Positions 8,882 through 18,107 of a stretch of 54,298 nt of DNA are shown here, one piece after another (the stretch's first letter is position 1; each line of letters begins with the position of its first letter). The DNA comes from Xanthomonas dyei. GTDB lineage: Bacteria; Pseudomonadota; Gammaproteobacteria; Xanthomonadales; Xanthomonadaceae. The position numbers and the translations under genes were made by a program. The notes beneath the pieces are model-generated. The model did not search any database. It had not been told where the DNA came from and was given only the letters and a program-made list of their open reading frames with translations. The stretch spans positions 1 through 54,298 of the forward strand of contig NZ_MDEE01000034.1 of assembly GCF_002939865.1 (NCBI RefSeq), written 5' to 3'.

Positions 8882-10278
8882 CACAACACCTCCGAGGCGA
8901 AGTCCGCCAGACGCGAACGTTCGCCACGGCGCAGCGTGATATGCGCGCTGTGCGGCCAGGCCTTGAAGCGATCCACTGCGTAGGTCAGGCCGGACGTGGT
9001 CTCGGTCAGATAGGGCGTGTCGATCTGTTCGACGTTGCCCAGACAGACGATCTTGGTGCCGGGGCCGGCGCGGGTGATCAGCGTCTTCATCTGCTTCGGG
9101 GTGAGGTTTTGCGCCTCGTCCAGAATCAGATAGCGCGACAGGAAGGTGCGGCCGCGCATGAAGTTCATCGAGCGGATCTTGATGCGGCTGGCGAGCAGGT
9201 CGTTGGTGGCCGCACGGCCCCACGAGCCGCCGTCCTGGTTGTGGGTGAGCACTTCCAGGTTGTCGGTGAGCGCGCCCATCCACGGCGTCATCTTTTCTTC
9301 TTCGGTGCCGGGCAAAAAGCCGATGTCTTCGCCCACGCTGACGGTGGCGCGGGTCATGATGATTTCGCGGTAGCGCTGCTGGTCCATCGTCTGCGCCAGG
9401 CCCGCGGCCAGCGCGAGCAGGGTCTTGCCGGTGCCGGCGGTACCGAGCAACGTGACGAAATCGATCTCCGGGTCCATCAGCGCGTTGAGCGCAAAGTTCT
9501 GCTCGCGGTTGCGCGCGGCGATGCCCCAGACCGCATGCTGGGTGTGGCGGAAATCATCCACCAGGCACAGTGTGGCCTTGCCGCCGCCGACCTTGGCCAC
9601 GCGCAGTTCCACGTCGTCTTCGCCCGGCAGATACAGGTACTGGTTCGGGTACCAGTCTTCGTCGTCGGCCAGCACGATCTCGTAATGGGTGCGGCCGCGC
9701 TCGTTCCAGCTGCGCAGGTCCTCGTTGTGCTTTTGCCAGAAGTCTTCCGGCAACTCGATGGCACCGGTGAACAGCAGACTGAAATCGTCCAACGCGCGGT
9801 CGTTCTGGTAGTCCTCGGCCACCAGGCCGCTGATGTAGGCCTTGATGCGCAGGTTGATGTCCTTGGACACCAGAATGACAGGCACATCCGGGTTTTCTTC
9901 GCGCAGCGCCAGCACCGAGGCCAGGATCTTGTTGTCCGGCAGCATCGCGCCGAAAGTGCGGCCCGGGTCGATCGGGTGGATCTGGAAATACAGCCGGCCG
10001 ATCGCGGCTTGGCCCTTGAGCTGGATGCCTTGCGGGTGACTGAGCAGGATGCCGGCCTGAATCTGCTCGGCGTCGGTGTTTTCCAGCAGCTCGTCCAGGA
10101 AGCGGCTGACTTGGCGCGCGTTGCGGCTGACTTCGGAGGTGCCCTTCTTGGCGCTGTCGAGTTCTTCGATCACCTGCATCGGAAGGAACACATCGTGTTC
10201 TTCGAACTTGAACAGCGAGGTGGGATCGTGCATCAGCACGTTGGTGTCCAGCACGTAGATGCGCTTGCCTCGGGTCAT
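8881..10278 (-). CDS. PhoH-family ATPase with N-terminal PIN domain
   Basis: A 465-residue protein. Residues 6-150 form a PIN ribonuclease-type domain ([13 protein letters not shown] with the first acidic residues, later [14 protein letters not shown]). Residues 255-460 form the PhoH P-loop domain: Walker A GTAGTGKT at 279-286, and the Walker B-like [20 protein letters not shown]. This PIN-PhoH (YlaK/PhoH2-like) architecture is reported as RNA helicase/ribonuclease in other bacteria. The start at 10278 ([10 protein letters not shown]) is set by the PIN motif; the upstream extension carries no recognisable sequence. It precedes the lipoprotein gene with an ATGA overlap. Confidence 0.92.
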   Translation of the reverse strand: MTRGKRIYVLDTNVLMHDPTSLFKFEEHDVFLPMQVIEELDSAKKGTSEVSRNARQVSRFLDELLENTDAEQIQAGILLSHPQGIQLKGQAAIGRLYFQIHPIDPGRTFGAMLPDNKILASVLALREENPDVPVILVSKDINLRIKAYISGLVAEDYQNDRALDDFSLLFTGAIELPEDFWQKHNEDLRSWNERGRTHYEIVLADDEDWYPNQYLYLPGEDDVELRVAKVGGGKATLCLVDDFRHTQHAVWGIAARNREQNFALNALMDPEIDFVTLLGTAGTGKTLLALAAGLAQTMDQQRYREIIMTRATVSVGEDIGFLPGTEEEKMTPWMGALTDNLEVLTHNQDGGSWGRAATNDLLASRIKIRSMNFMRGRTFLSRYLILDEAQNLTPKQMKTLITRAGPGTKIVCLGNVEQIDTPYLTETTSGLTYAVDRFKAWPHSAHITLRRGERSRLADFASEVL

Positions 10279-10360
10279 TGGGTCTTCCAAGTGATGGAGC
10301 AGGGGCGAGCCATCACGCCTGCACATGCAGGGTGATGGAGGACACGGGAAACCAGGGGCG

Positions 10361-10843
10361 TCACTGTTTGGCGTGCGCCTTGACTGCCGCCAGCACGGCC
10401 TCGGCATGGCCGGCGACCTTGACCTTGCGCCAGGCCTGCACGACGCGCCCCTCGGGCGAGAGCAGGAAGGTGCTGCGCTCGATGCCGAGCACCTGCTTGC
10501 CGTACATGTTCTTTTCCTTGATCACGTCGAAGGCGCCGCACAGCGCCTCGTCGCCATCGCTGATCAACGGGAAGTTGAAGCCTTGCTTGGCGCAGAAGTT
10601 GTCGTGCGACTTCACCGAATCGCGCGAGACGCCCAGGATGGCAGCGCCGGCTTTCTTGAAGTCCGGCAGCAATGCATTGAAGTCCAGGCCTTCGGTAGTG
10701 CAGCCGGGCGTGCTGTCCTTCGGGTAGAAGTACAGCACCACCCACGTGCCGGCATAGCCGCGCAGGGTGGTCTGGGTGCCGCCGGACAGCGCCAGCGGCA
10801 GGTCGAGGGTGGTTGCGGGCAGTTCCAGTACAGCGTCGGTCAT
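10361..10843 (-). CDS. bcp: Peroxiredoxin Bcp/PrxQ
   Basis: A 160-residue thiol peroxidase reducing hydrogen peroxide and organic peroxides in the cytoplasm. The peroxidatic cysteine is Cys48 in TPGCTTE. The usual resolving cysteine five residues later is absent; instead Cys84 (NFCAKQGF) fits the arrangement known from the structurally studied Xanthomonas campestris Bcp, which uses Cys48 and Cys84. The start is an ATG giving MTDAVLELP. The 82-bp gap to phoH contains overlapping inverted repeats. Confidence 0.94.
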   Translation of the reverse strand: MTDAVLELPATTLDLPLALSGGTQTTLRGYAGTWVVLYFYPKDSTPGCTTEGLDFNALLPDFKKAGAAILGVSRDSVKSHDNFCAKQGFNFPLISDGDEALCGAFDVIKEKNMYGKQVLGIERSTFLLSPEGRVVQAWRKVKVAGHAEAVLAAVKAHAKQ

Positions 10844-10882
10844 CGTTGCTCAGCCTGAAGTGGAGAGGCGGTCGGCGGCCGA

Positions 10883-11233
10883 TCAGGCCGGCCCGACGTC
10901 CATTCCATCATAAGCAGCTACATGGAAACGTTTGGCGAGTGCATCGAACTGCGCATTGCGCTGATTCAGCGATTCGATGGTGTGCTGTTCCAGCTTGTCC
11001 ACATGCAGAAAATACGATTCTTCGTCGTCGCCATCGTCTTCGTCGCGTTCGCCCAGGAAGATGTCGATGACGCGGTAGCCGTCCGTGGTCAGTTGCTCGG
11101 CAAGTTTTTGCAGCGGCTGCTGCGCCGGGTCGGCGAAGAAGTATTCCCAGCGCAACGGACCGTCGAGATTCCAGTCGGTCTCGGAGCGGATGTGATCGAA
11201 CATCTGTTTCAGCGCGGATTGGGCGATGGCCAT
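10883..11233 (-). CDS. RraB-like ribonuclease E inhibitor family protein
   Basis: 116 residues. The acidic middle (GERDEDDGDDEESYFLHVDK) and the C-terminal AAYDGMDVGPA match the RraB family, whose members bind RNase E and change its substrate choice; the C-terminal YDGxxVGP motif is diagnostic. This is a family inference, and the Xanthomonas protein may act otherwise. It lies 13 bp after the gcvR-like gene and 39 bp before bcp, so it probably shares their transcript. Confidence 0.78.
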   Translation of the reverse strand: MAIAQSALKQMFDHIRSETDWNLDGPLRWEYFFADPAQQPLQKLAEQLTTDGYRVIDIFLGERDEDDGDDEESYFLHVDKLEQHTIESLNQRNAQFDALAKRFHVAAYDGMDVGPA

Positions 11234-11246
11234 CGGTGCGTCTGCC

Positions 11247-11822
11247 TTAGAACTTCATCGGGTCCATGATCGCGTCGAGATTGAGGTGATCACAGAATTC
11301 CAGGAAATCATCGCGCAACGCGGCGATGTGCATGTTGGCAGGTACCCCGATGGTCACCTGCGCAGAGAACATCTCCGCGCCGGTCTGCATGGCGCGGTAG
11401 CGGGTGCTTTGCAGGTTTTCGATGGTGATGCCCTGGCGGTCGAAGAAATCGGCCAGCTGGAACAGGATGCCCTGCTTGTCGGCGGCGATCACTTCCACGA
11501 TGTACGGCAGCAGGTTGGACTGGGTCTGCTTGGGGCCGGTGCGGTACCAGACCAGCTTGAGGCCTTCCTCGCGTTCGAGTCGGGTCAGCATGGCTTCGAG
11601 CTTGGCGACCGAATCCCAGGAGCCGGTGGCCAGTGCGGTGACCGAGACATCGCGCCCCACCGTGGCCAGGCGAGCGTCCACGAGATTGCAGCCGCTATCG
11701 GCGATGCGGCGGGTGACAGGCAATAGGGGGGACTCCGGATGCGTCGTGTAGGCGTTGATCAGGAGGTGATTTTCGGTCGGCGAAGGCCGGGGTGTAGAGT
11801 CAGTCAAAGGGGCTTCCGGCAT
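11247..11822 (-). CDS. GcvR-like two-ACT-domain regulator
   Basis: 191 residues from the ATG at 11822 (MPEAPLTD); a second in-frame ATG at 11873 would add 17 residues. Two ACT domains are visible: residues 15-85 (LLINAYTTH...RRIADSGCNLVDARLATVG) and 100-185 (IVEVIAADKQGILFQLADFF, then GITIENLQSTRY). This layout matches the glycine cleavage repressor GcvR family. It is divergent from dapA, a frequent neighbour of gcvR in gammaproteobacteria. It probably senses an amino acid, but the ligand is not evident. Confidence 0.83.
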   Translation of the reverse strand: MPEAPLTDSTPRPSPTENHLLINAYTTHPESPLLPVTRRIADSGCNLVDARLATVGRDVSVTALATGSWDSVAKLEAMLTRLEREEGLKLVWYRTGPKQTQSNLLPYIVEVIAADKQGILFQLADFFDRQGITIENLQSTRYRAMQTGAEMFSAQVTIGVPANMHIAALRDDFLEFCDHLNLDAIMDPMKF

Positions 11823-11965
11823 TGCATCAGGCTGAATGGCCGCCCGGGCAGGCGCCCTGGCGGTGACCAGCATACTTGCCCGTGGTTTCGCGCCGCAAGT
11901 AACATGCAGGCGGTCGCAACCCGTGTGCGCGCGGGCCTCCTCAGTTACGTAAGAGCAGCAGAATC

Positions 11966-12874
11966 TTGTCCCTTTCCGGCATCATCACCGCGCTGGCGAC
12001 CCCCTTCGGGCCGGACGGCGCACTCGACCTGGATGCCTGGCGGCGGCTGCTGGAGCAGCAGCTGCACGGTGGCGTGCAGGGAATCGTGGTCGCTGGCTCC
12101 ACCGGTGAAGCCGCCGCGCTGAGCGACGACGAATACGACACCTTGCTGCGCGCCGCCGTTGCCCAGGTTGCAGGCCGGGTGCCGGTGCTGGCGGGTACCG
12201 GGCTGTCCGGCACCGCAAAAACCATTGCGCAGACGCGCCGCGCCGCCGCGCTGGGCGCGCAGTACGCGCTGGTGGTGACGCCGCCGTACGTGCGCCCGAC
12301 CCAGGCAGGGTTGAAGGCGCATTTTCTGGCCGTGGCCGACAACGGCGGGTTGCCGCTGGTGTTGTACAACGTGCCCGGCCGCACCGGCTGCGATCTGCTG
12401 CCGGAGACGGTGGCAGAGCTGGTCGATCACCCCAACATCGTCGGCATCAAGGAAGCGCGTAGCGAGCCAGAGCGCATCGCCGCGCTGATGGCGTTGCGCA
12501 GCGACTCCTTTGTGGTGCTCAGTGGCGATGACGGCAGCGCCGCGCAATCGATGCTGGCCGGCGCCCAAGGGCTGATCTCGGTGGCGTCCAACGCATTGCC
12601 GTCGGCATACCGGCGCTTGTGCGATCTGGCCCGCGATGGCCAGCGCGATGCGGCCATCGCCTGGGATGCGCGCCTGAGCGAATACCATAGCTTCTGCGGG
12701 ATCGAATCCAATCCCATCCCGGTCAAGGCGCTGCTGCAGCGCGCCGGGATCGGGCACGGCCTGCGCTTGCCGCTGCTGCCACTTTCTACGGCGCACCAGC
12801 CTGCCGCCGACCGCCTTGCCGCCGACGCCGTTGCGTTGGAAGCACTTTCCAGCCGCGAAATGCTCGCGGCCTGA
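11966..12874 (+). CDS. dapA: 4-hydroxy-tetrahydrodipicolinate synthase
   Basis: A 302-residue enzyme condensing pyruvate with aspartate semialdehyde in lysine and diaminopimelate synthesis. The Schiff-base lysine is Lys162 in VGIKEARSE, the catalytic Tyr is Tyr134 (YNVPGRT), and GSTGEA at 44-49 corresponds to the usual GTTGE. No ATG precedes the conserved [10 protein letters not shown], so a TTG at 11966 is the start; the upstream AGAGCAGCAG is at best a weak ribosome-binding site. The lipoprotein gene that follows (dapX-type) is a conserved partner. Confidence 0.94.
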   Translation: MSLSGIITALATPFGPDGALDLDAWRRLLEQQLHGGVQGIVVAGSTGEAAALSDDEYDTLLRAAVAQVAGRVPVLAGTGLSGTAKTIAQTRRAAALGAQYALVVTPPYVRPTQAGLKAHFLAVADNGGLPLVLYNVPGRTGCDLLPETVAELVDHPNIVGIKEARSEPERIAALMALRSDSFVVLSGDDGSAAQSMLAGAQGLISVASNALPSAYRRLCDLARDGQRDAAIAWDARLSEYHSFCGIESNPIPVKALLQRAGIGHGLRLPLLPLSTAHQPAADRLAADAVALEALSSREMLAA

Positions 12875-12890
12875 CCCAGGAGATCTATCG

Positions 12891-13406
12891 ATGCGTCATT
12901 CCGTTTCCCCCGTCCGCGTGCTGTCGCTCGCGTTGCTGGCGACCGCCACCGTCGCCGCCACGAGTGGTTGCAGCTGGTTTCACAAGGGCGCGCGCGGCGA
13001 CTATGCGTTGGCCCCGGAAGCCCGCCCGCTGGAAGTGCCGCCGGATCTGAACCTGCCCGACACCTCCGGTGCGATGAAGGTGCCGACCCTGGCGTCGACC
13101 ACCCAGCAGACCAACACGCCGCCGTCGGCAAGCGCCAACAGCGGTTTTACCGTGCCGGGCGAGCGCGATGAGGTGTTTGCCAAGGTCGGCACGGCGCTGG
13201 CCGAGATTCCCGGCCTGACGGTCGCCAGCAAGGCGCAGATGCTGGGCTCTTACGACGTGAGCTACGAGGGTTCCAGCTTCCTGGTGCGCGTGGTCAAGGT
13301 CGAGGCGGGCAGCTACGTGTCGGCAGTGGATCCGCGCGGCATGCCGGCCACGGCTGCGGCACCGGTGGCGGTGATCAGCGCGCTGAAGGGCAAGCTCGGC
13401 GGCTGA
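12891..13406 (+). CDS. DapX/BamC-like (NlpB) lipoprotein
   Basis: 171 residues with a signal peptide and lipobox ending at the cysteine of TSGCSW (about Cys24). The mature start, with APEARPLEVPPDLNLPDTSG, resembles the N-terminal region of BamC, which contacts BamD in the outer-membrane beta-barrel assembly complex; the VPPDL motif is typical. It is shorter than E. coli BamC (about 344 residues) and seems to keep only one helix-grip domain. The start has an AGGAG site 9 bp upstream, 16 bp after the dapA stop, matching the E. coli dapA-bamC order. Confidence 0.78.
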   Translation: MRHSVSPVRVLSLALLATATVAATSGCSWFHKGARGDYALAPEARPLEVPPDLNLPDTSGAMKVPTLASTTQQTNTPPSASANSGFTVPGERDEVFAKVGTALAEIPGLTVASKAQMLGSYDVSYEGSSFLVRVVKVEAGSYVSAVDPRGMPATAAAPVAVISALKGKLGG

Positions 13407-13435
13407 GTGAGTGGTTCGGCCATGGCCGAATAGCG

Positions 13436-13461
13436 AAACGGGCGCTCAGGGCGCTCGTTTT
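13436..13461 (+). terminator. Terminator after the dapA operon
   Basis: AAACG-G-GCGC, loop TCAGG, GCGC-T-CGTTTT gives a 10-bp stem with one G-T pair. The final T run is short. Confidence 0.7.
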
Positions 13462-13518
13462 GCGTTTGCTGCGGTGTGGCCGCGCGGCAGGGATGCTGTC
13501 GCGCGTCGGGACAGCGCC

Positions 13519-13842
13519 TTAGCGCTGCAGCAGCGGTAGTTTGTTCGGTTTGCCGTCCCAGTCTGCCGCATCGGGCAGGGGCTCCTGGCGCACGGTCAGC
13601 ACCGGCCAGGCCTTGGCCAGTTCGGCGTTGAGCGCGACGAAGCCTTCCTGGCCTGCGGGCACGTCATCTTCCGGGTAGATCGCGTTGGCCGGGCACTCTG
13701 GCTCGCACAGGGTGCAGTCGATGCACTCGTCCGGGTCGATGACCAGGAAATTCGGGCCGACGTGGAAGCAATCCACCGGGCAGACCTCGACGCAGTCGGT
13801 GTATTTGCACTTGATGCAGTTTTCGGTGACAACAAAAGGCAT
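13519..13842 (-). CDS. fdxA: 7Fe ferredoxin FdxA
   Basis: A 107-residue 3Fe-4S/4Fe-4S ferredoxin, a soluble electron carrier. Cluster ligands: [18 protein letters not shown] (residues 9-25) and [21 protein letters not shown] (from about residue 40). The C-terminal extension ending in NKLPLLQR is usual for the Azotobacter FdI-like FdxA group. It starts at the ATG that gives MPFVVTENC. It stands alone, convergent with the dapA operon. Confidence 0.95.
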   Translation of the reverse strand: MPFVVTENCIKCKYTDCVEVCPVDCFHVGPNFLVIDPDECIDCTLCEPECPANAIYPEDDVPAGQEGFVALNAELAKAWPVLTVRQEPLPDAADWDGKPNKLPLLQR

Positions 13843-13998
13843 GGCGGAATCCGGCGTTTAGCCTGGCAATTCTAAAGCAGTCGGGTGGTGGGTGTGAGGT
13901 GGGGTGCAGATTGTTTGCCGCGCAGATGGTGGAGTGATCGTGGTCTGTGGGTGCCTTGATGCCTGGATCTCCCGGGGTGGGTTGGCTGTCTTCCGCCG

Positions 13999-14116
13999 TA
14001 CCCTCACCCCAACCCCCGCTCCGCGCCCCGGCCCCCCGCTTGCGGCGCGGGCGCTCCAAGGCGCGCGTCGATGGCGCGCAAGCCGTGCCTTCTCGCCCCA
14101 CGGGGAGAAGGACTTT
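13999..14116. repeat. Xanthomonas-type intergenic repeat
   Basis: A C-rich stretch beginning CCCTCACCCCAACCCC and ending with CCCCACGGGGAGAAGG fills most of the 299-bp gap between fdxA and dgoK. Sequences of this kind (CCCTCACCCCAACCC...GGGGAGAGGG) are scattered between genes in Xanthomonas. No gene is seen in the gap. Confidence 0.5.
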
Positions 14117-14141
14117 GCGTCCTGTCTCCCCCTCAGGGAAC

Positions 14142-15020
14142 TCAGGTCAGGCCATGTTGCCGGGCCAGGGCGAACAGGCCGGTGGCGGCCAGGTCTTCCG
14201 GGTGTGCTTGGGTGGCGACGCCCAGGTGCGTCAACGCCAGGGCGTAGCGTTGCGCCAGGGCGGGGCTACCGACCAGGTGCACAGTGGCTTGGCTGCCGCG
14301 ATGCTCGCGTAGCTCGTGGCCGATGAGCAGGCCCGAGAGGTACGAGGGCAGGGCCTGTGCACTGAGGCGGTCGAACAGGCCCAGCGTGCGGGTGCCGAAC
14401 AAGTGGTGACTGAGGCCGCCGGGTTCGGCGCTGCGATCCACGCCTGACAGGAATGCGGCCTCATCGAGATCGCCATGGTCGTCGGGCATCAGCTTGCCGA
14501 GGATGCTGTGCTGGCGCAGCACCGCGTACAGCTCGCCGGTCATGACGGTGGCGAAGTCGGTCAGCTGGCCGTTGGCGATCGTCGCCCATTTGCTGTGCGT
14601 GCCGGGCAGGCAGGCGATGTGGTCGCCATCGCCAAGTGCGGCGATCAGGCCGACCAGTTGGGTTTCTTCGCCGCGCATGACATCCGGCACGCCGTGCTGC
14701 GCGCCGGTGCTGACGCCGGGGACGAACCACAGCGTGCGGCCGGGCAGCAGATCGTCGTAGCGGCGCATGGCGGCAGCCAGTGCGGCGATGTCGGCCGGGC
14801 AGGGCAGGTAGGCCTGCTCGACCCAGCCGTTGCGGCTGCCGATCATGCCTGACAGCACGATCGGGCCGTCCCAGCCGTCGATCAATGCGCGCAGGACCTC
14901 GCCGAAGCGGCCCTGGCAGGCGAGGATGCCGTCGCTGCCGCGGCGTTGATCGAGCACGGCGCCGGTGGCGTCGAGCAGGTAGGCACGCAGGCTGCTGGTA
15001 CCCCAATCGACCGCGATCAT
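14142..15020 (-). CDS. dgoK: 2-dehydro-3-deoxygalactonokinase
   Basis: A 292-residue sugar-acid kinase phosphorylating KDGal to KDPGal, the second step after galactonate. Family marks: N-terminal MIAVDWGTSSLRAYLLD (phosphate-1 motif), GSDGILAC, IVLSGMIGSRNGW, RGEETQLVG and the late LPGTHSKWA, which are highly typical of DgoK. Its ATG overlaps the stop of the SMP-30 gene by ATGA. It is the last gene of the dgoA-dgoD-lactonase-dgoK operon. Confidence 0.93.
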   Translation of the reverse strand: MIAVDWGTSSLRAYLLDATGAVLDQRRGSDGILACQGRFGEVLRALIDGWDGPIVLSGMIGSRNGWVEQAYLPCPADIAALAAAMRRYDDLLPGRTLWFVPGVSTGAQHGVPDVMRGEETQLVGLIAALGDGDHIACLPGTHSKWATIANGQLTDFATVMTGELYAVLRQHSILGKLMPDDHGDLDEAAFLSGVDRSAEPGGLSHHLFGTRTLGLFDRLSAQALPSYLSGLLIGHELREHRGSQATVHLVGSPALAQRYALALTHLGVATQAHPEDLAATGLFALARQHGLT

Positions 15021-15919
15021 GCGCTGGCCACCCGGCTTTCGGGCAGGCCGGCGATGGCGACGTCGCAGACGAACAGGCCGCCGGCTTCTGGCATGCGTGC
15101 GAGTTCTTCGGCGCTATGGTCCAGGCGCGAGGAGATCACGTGCAGGCGATCCAGCGCTGCGCCACCGAAAGAACTGCAGGTGGGATGTTTGACCGGCAGG
15201 TGCACGATGCGCTCGACGCTGCCGTCGGGGCGATAGCGCACCACGCGTGAGGCGCGCCACTGCGCATTCCACAGATGGCCTTCGCTGTCGATGATCGAGC
15301 CGTCCGGCTCGGCGTCGTCGCGGTCCAGGGTGGCGAACACGCGCGTGTTGCTGGTTTGCGCGGTCTCCGGGTCGTAGTCGCAGCACAGTATCTGCGGGCG
15401 CACCGAGTCGCAGTAATACAGCGTGCGGCCGTCGAGGCTGAAGCAGATCGAGTTGGGGATCGACACGCCCGGCAACGGCAATGCGCGGAGGCCGTGCTTC
15501 AGCGAGAACTGATACATCGCGCCGCGCGCGGCCTTGTTGTCGTGTTCGTCCATGGTGCCGAACACCAGATTGCCGTGCCGATCGGCGCGGCCATCGTTGC
15601 TGCGCGTCAGCGGGTTGTCTGTCTCGATATCGGCCAGTTTTTCGAATGGCAAGACATCTTCTTCGGTGCTGTCCGGGTCGGCGATGCCGATGGCCTTGGC
15701 CAATGCGATCAGCAGGCGGCCGTCGTTCATCAGGCCGAGGCAGCCGGGGCGATCGGGCAGCGTCCAGTAACGTGTCTGCGCGCTGGCCGGATGATGCCGC
15801 CACAGGCGTTTTTCGCTGATGTCGACCCAGTACAGCGCCTGGCGCTGTTCGCACCACAGCACGCCTTCGCCATGCGTGCAGCGACTGTCGACCGCCAGTA
15901 CGGCGGTGTGCTCGGGCAT
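15017..15919 (-). CDS. SMP-30/gluconolactonase-family sugar lactonase
   Basis: A 300-residue six-bladed beta-propeller lactonase. It starts near LAVDSRCTHGEGVLW, where the Glu is the usual metal ligand; metal-site Asn and Asp residues appear in RSNDGRADRHGNLVFGTMD, SIPNSICFSLDGRTLYYCDS and EPDGSIIDSEGHLWNA. In this operon it most likely opens galactono-lactone to galactonate, feeding DgoD. The start is ambiguous: ATG at 15919, or ATG at 15928 (adding MVS), which overlaps the dgoD stop. Confidence 0.86.
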   Translation of the reverse strand: MPEHTAVLAVDSRCTHGEGVLWCEQRQALYWVDISEKRLWRHHPASAQTRYWTLPDRPGCLGLMNDGRLLIALAKAIGIADPDSTEEDVLPFEKLADIETDNPLTRSNDGRADRHGNLVFGTMDEHDNKAARGAMYQFSLKHGLRALPLPGVSIPNSICFSLDGRTLYYCDSVRPQILCCDYDPETAQTSNTRVFATLDRDDAEPDGSIIDSEGHLWNAQWRASRVVRYRPDGSVERIVHLPVKHPTCSSFGGAALDRLHVISSRLDHSAEELARMPEAGGLFVCDVAIAGLPESRVASA

Positions 15920-15921
15920 GC

Positions 15922-17070
15922 TCACCATTCGGCGATGCTGCCGTCGGCGTGGCGCCACACCGGGTTGCGCCAGTCAGGCGGATTTTCGTTTGCGCGCTTG
16001 AGCATCTCTTCGTCGATCTCCACACCGAGCCCGGGCTTGGGCAGTGCGGCGATACTGCCATCCACGCACTGAAAATCGTCTTTATTGATGACGTAATCGA
16101 GCAGGTCGGCGCCTTCGTTGTAATGGATGCCGATGCTCTGTTCCTGCAGTACCGCGTTGTGCGAGACGAAGTCCACGTGCAGACACGCAGCCAGCGCGAT
16201 CGGGCCGAGCGGGCAGTGCGGAGCGAAGCCGACATCGTAGGCTTCGGCCATCGCGGCGATCTTGACGCACTCGGTGATGCCGCCGGCATGCGACAGGTCC
16301 GGCTGCACCATGCCGATGCCGCCGGCACACAGCACGTTCTTGAATTCGAAGCGCGAAAACATGCGCTCGCCGGCAGCCAGCGGGATCGAGGTGCTGGCGG
16401 CCAGGCGCGGGTAGTACTCGGCCTGTTCGGCCAGCACCGGTTCTTCGACGAACAGCGGCTTGAACGGTTCGAGCTCGCGCAGCAACGCCTTGGCCATCGG
16501 CGCGCCGACGCGACCGTGGAAGTCGATACCGAAGTCGATGGCGTTGCCGAAGGCTTCGCGGATTTCGGCGACCTTGACCACGGCGGCATCGACGGCGCGT
16601 GCGCTGTCGATCAGCTTCATTTCCTCGGTGCCGTTGAACTTGAAGGTGTCAAAGCCCAGCGCGCGGTAGTCGGTGATCTGCTGGATGATGGCGCCGGGGC
16701 GGTCGCCGCCGACCCAGCGGTAGGTCTTCATGCGATCGCGCACCAGCCCGCCCAGCAGCTCGTACACCGGCACGCCCAGCGCCTTGCCCTTGATGTCCCA
16801 CAGCGCCTGGTCGATACCGGCGATGGCGCTCATCAGGATGGCGCCGCCGCGGTAGAACCCGGCGCGGTACATGGTCTGCCACAAGTCGTTGATGCGCGCC
16901 GGGTCCTTGCCGACCACATAGCCGGCCAGTTCGTGCACGGCCGCTTCCACGCTACGCGCGCGTCCTTCGATGACCGGCTCGCCCCAGCCGGTGATGCCCT
17001 CGTCGGTCTCGACCTTGAGGAACAACCAGCGCGGTGCGGCGTGGTAGGTGGTGAGGCGGGTGATCTTCAT
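15922..17070 (-). CDS. dgoD: Galactonate dehydratase
   Basis: A 382-residue enolase-superfamily enzyme that dehydrates D-galactonate to 2-dehydro-3-deoxygalactonate. The counted positions match E. coli DgoD exactly: Mg ligands Asp183, Glu209 and Glu235, and catalytic histidines His185 (GIDFHGRVG) and His285 (FAPHCPLGP). The start at 17070 ([10 protein letters not shown]) overlaps the dgoA stop by ATGA; a longer upstream frame lies in dgoA antiphase and is not coding. Confidence 0.96.
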   Translation of the reverse strand: MKITRLTTYHAAPRWLFLKVETDEGITGWGEPVIEGRARSVEAAVHELAGYVVGKDPARINDLWQTMYRAGFYRGGAILMSAIAGIDQALWDIKGKALGVPVYELLGGLVRDRMKTYRWVGGDRPGAIIQQITDYRALGFDTFKFNGTEEMKLIDSARAVDAAVVKVAEIREAFGNAIDFGIDFHGRVGAPMAKALLRELEPFKPLFVEEPVLAEQAEYYPRLAASTSIPLAAGERMFSRFEFKNVLCAGGIGMVQPDLSHAGGITECVKIAAMAEAYDVGFAPHCPLGPIALAACLHVDFVSHNAVLQEQSIGIHYNEGADLLDYVINKDDFQCVDGSIAALPKPGLGVEIDEEMLKRANENPPDWRNPVWRHADGSIAEW

Positions 17071-17699
17071 CCTTGCAGTTCCTGGTAGGCCTGCACGAAG
17101 TTGCGTGCATGCGTCTGGGTCGTTTCGAGTGATTGCGCGGGTTTGTACAGTTCGCCACCGATGCCGGCGCCGGCGGCGCCCTGGGCGATGAAGCCGGCCA
17201 GGCTCTGCGGGTTGACGCCGCCGACCACGTAGACCGGAATGTGGGTGGGCAGCACCGAGCGCAGCGCGCGCACATGCGCAGCGCCATAGGTTGCGGCCGG
17301 GAACAGCTTCAGGATCGTTGCGCCGGCATCGATGGCGTCGAACGCCTCGCTGGCGGTGGCGAAGCCGGCCACCACGGTCAGCCCGCGCGACACCGCATGG
17401 CGGATCAGGCTGGGGCGCGTGTTGGGGGTGACGATGAAGCGCGCACCGATGTCGGCCAGGGTGTCGACGTCTTCGTTGCGCAGCACGGTGCCGGCACCGA
17501 TCCAGGCGCGCTCGCCATAGGTCTGCTGGGCCAGCGCGATGCTCTGCTGCCAACGCGGCGAATTGAGCGGGATCTCGATCGCATCGAAGCCGGCGTCGAT
17601 CAGCGCGCCGACATGGGCGAGCGTGTCTTCCGGCGTGATGCCACGCAGGATGGCAATCAGCGGCAAGGTGAACAGGCTGGCGGTGGTCTGTGAAGTCAT
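17067..17699 (-). CDS. dgoA: 2-dehydro-3-deoxy-6-phosphogalactonate aldolase
   Basis: A 210-residue class I aldolase of the KDPG/KDPGal family, splitting KDPGal to pyruvate and glyceraldehyde 3-phosphate. Visible motifs: [13 protein letters not shown] at the N terminus, [14 protein letters not shown] with the catalytic Glu, [13 protein letters not shown], and KLFPAATYG holding the Schiff-base lysine. It is the first gene of the operon, and the start at 17699 gives [13 protein letters not shown]. Between this start and the putative regulatory box at 18048-18088 lie about 350 bp with no convincing gene, apparently a long leader. Confidence 0.94.
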   Translation of the reverse strand: MTSQTTASLFTLPLIAILRGITPEDTLAHVGALIDAGFDAIEIPLNSPRWQQSIALAQQTYGERAWIGAGTVLRNEDVDTLADIGARFIVTPNTRPSLIRHAVSRGLTVVAGFATASEAFDAIDAGATILKLFPAATYGAAHVRALRSVLPTHIPVYVVGGVNPQSLAGFIAQGAAGAGIGGELYKPAQSLETTQTHARNFVQAYQELQG

Positions 17700-18047
17700 G
17701 CTGTTACTCGCGATAGATCTGAAAGCGGCCGTTGACGGCCAGAAGCGTCGGGGGGAGCTTGCGCAACTGCGCGCGGCAAGCAGAGGCTGCGGCTGCACAT
17801 CCGGAGAGAAAAACGAAGTGCGGGAGGGCCTGCGTGCGATTGGGCAATGCGTAGGTGTCGCACGTGCATGCGTCGCGCTATGGCCCATAAATGGCCGGCA
17901 AGATGCCGTCATCGTCGTCCACCTCCGCAGTCATGGCGTGCGTGTCGCCACCTAAATCAAAGATGGTCACGTCTGTTCTGGCCGCGCCCGGGAGGTAGGG
18001 GCTCCTGCTGCGGCGAGCGCTAGCCTCGCCCGGGGAGATATGTGCTG

Positions 18048-18088
18048 CAAATGAAATTTTCGGCATATTCTATTCCCCCGACGAATAC
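18048..18088 (-). promoter_or_regulatory. Two-part LysR-type operator facing the dgo operon
   Basis: Read on the minus strand: ATTC-GTCGGGG-GAAT (a perfect ATTC-N7-GAAT dyad, T-N11-A), A, 9 bp, then GAAAATTTCATTTG. The same layout with identical spacing occurs at 19097-19135 and 22382-22420. The dyad lies 20 bp before the lysR ATG at 18108, so the site could also serve autoregulation. The rest of the 408-bp gap (17700-18107) shows no gene. Confidence 0.6.
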
Positions 18089-18107
18089 ACGGCCGCAATC
18101 GCACCCC

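Noticed and set aside
8809..10335. A 508-codon plus-strand frame opposite phoH
   Set aside because: It is the exact antisense of a gene with PIN and Walker motifs, and has no domain of its own.
18042..18107. GTG start at 18042 for the LysR gene with GGGGAG upstream
   Set aside because: It would place the conserved LysR-type operator inside the coding sequence and add 22 residues before the normal LysR N terminus; kept only as an alternative.
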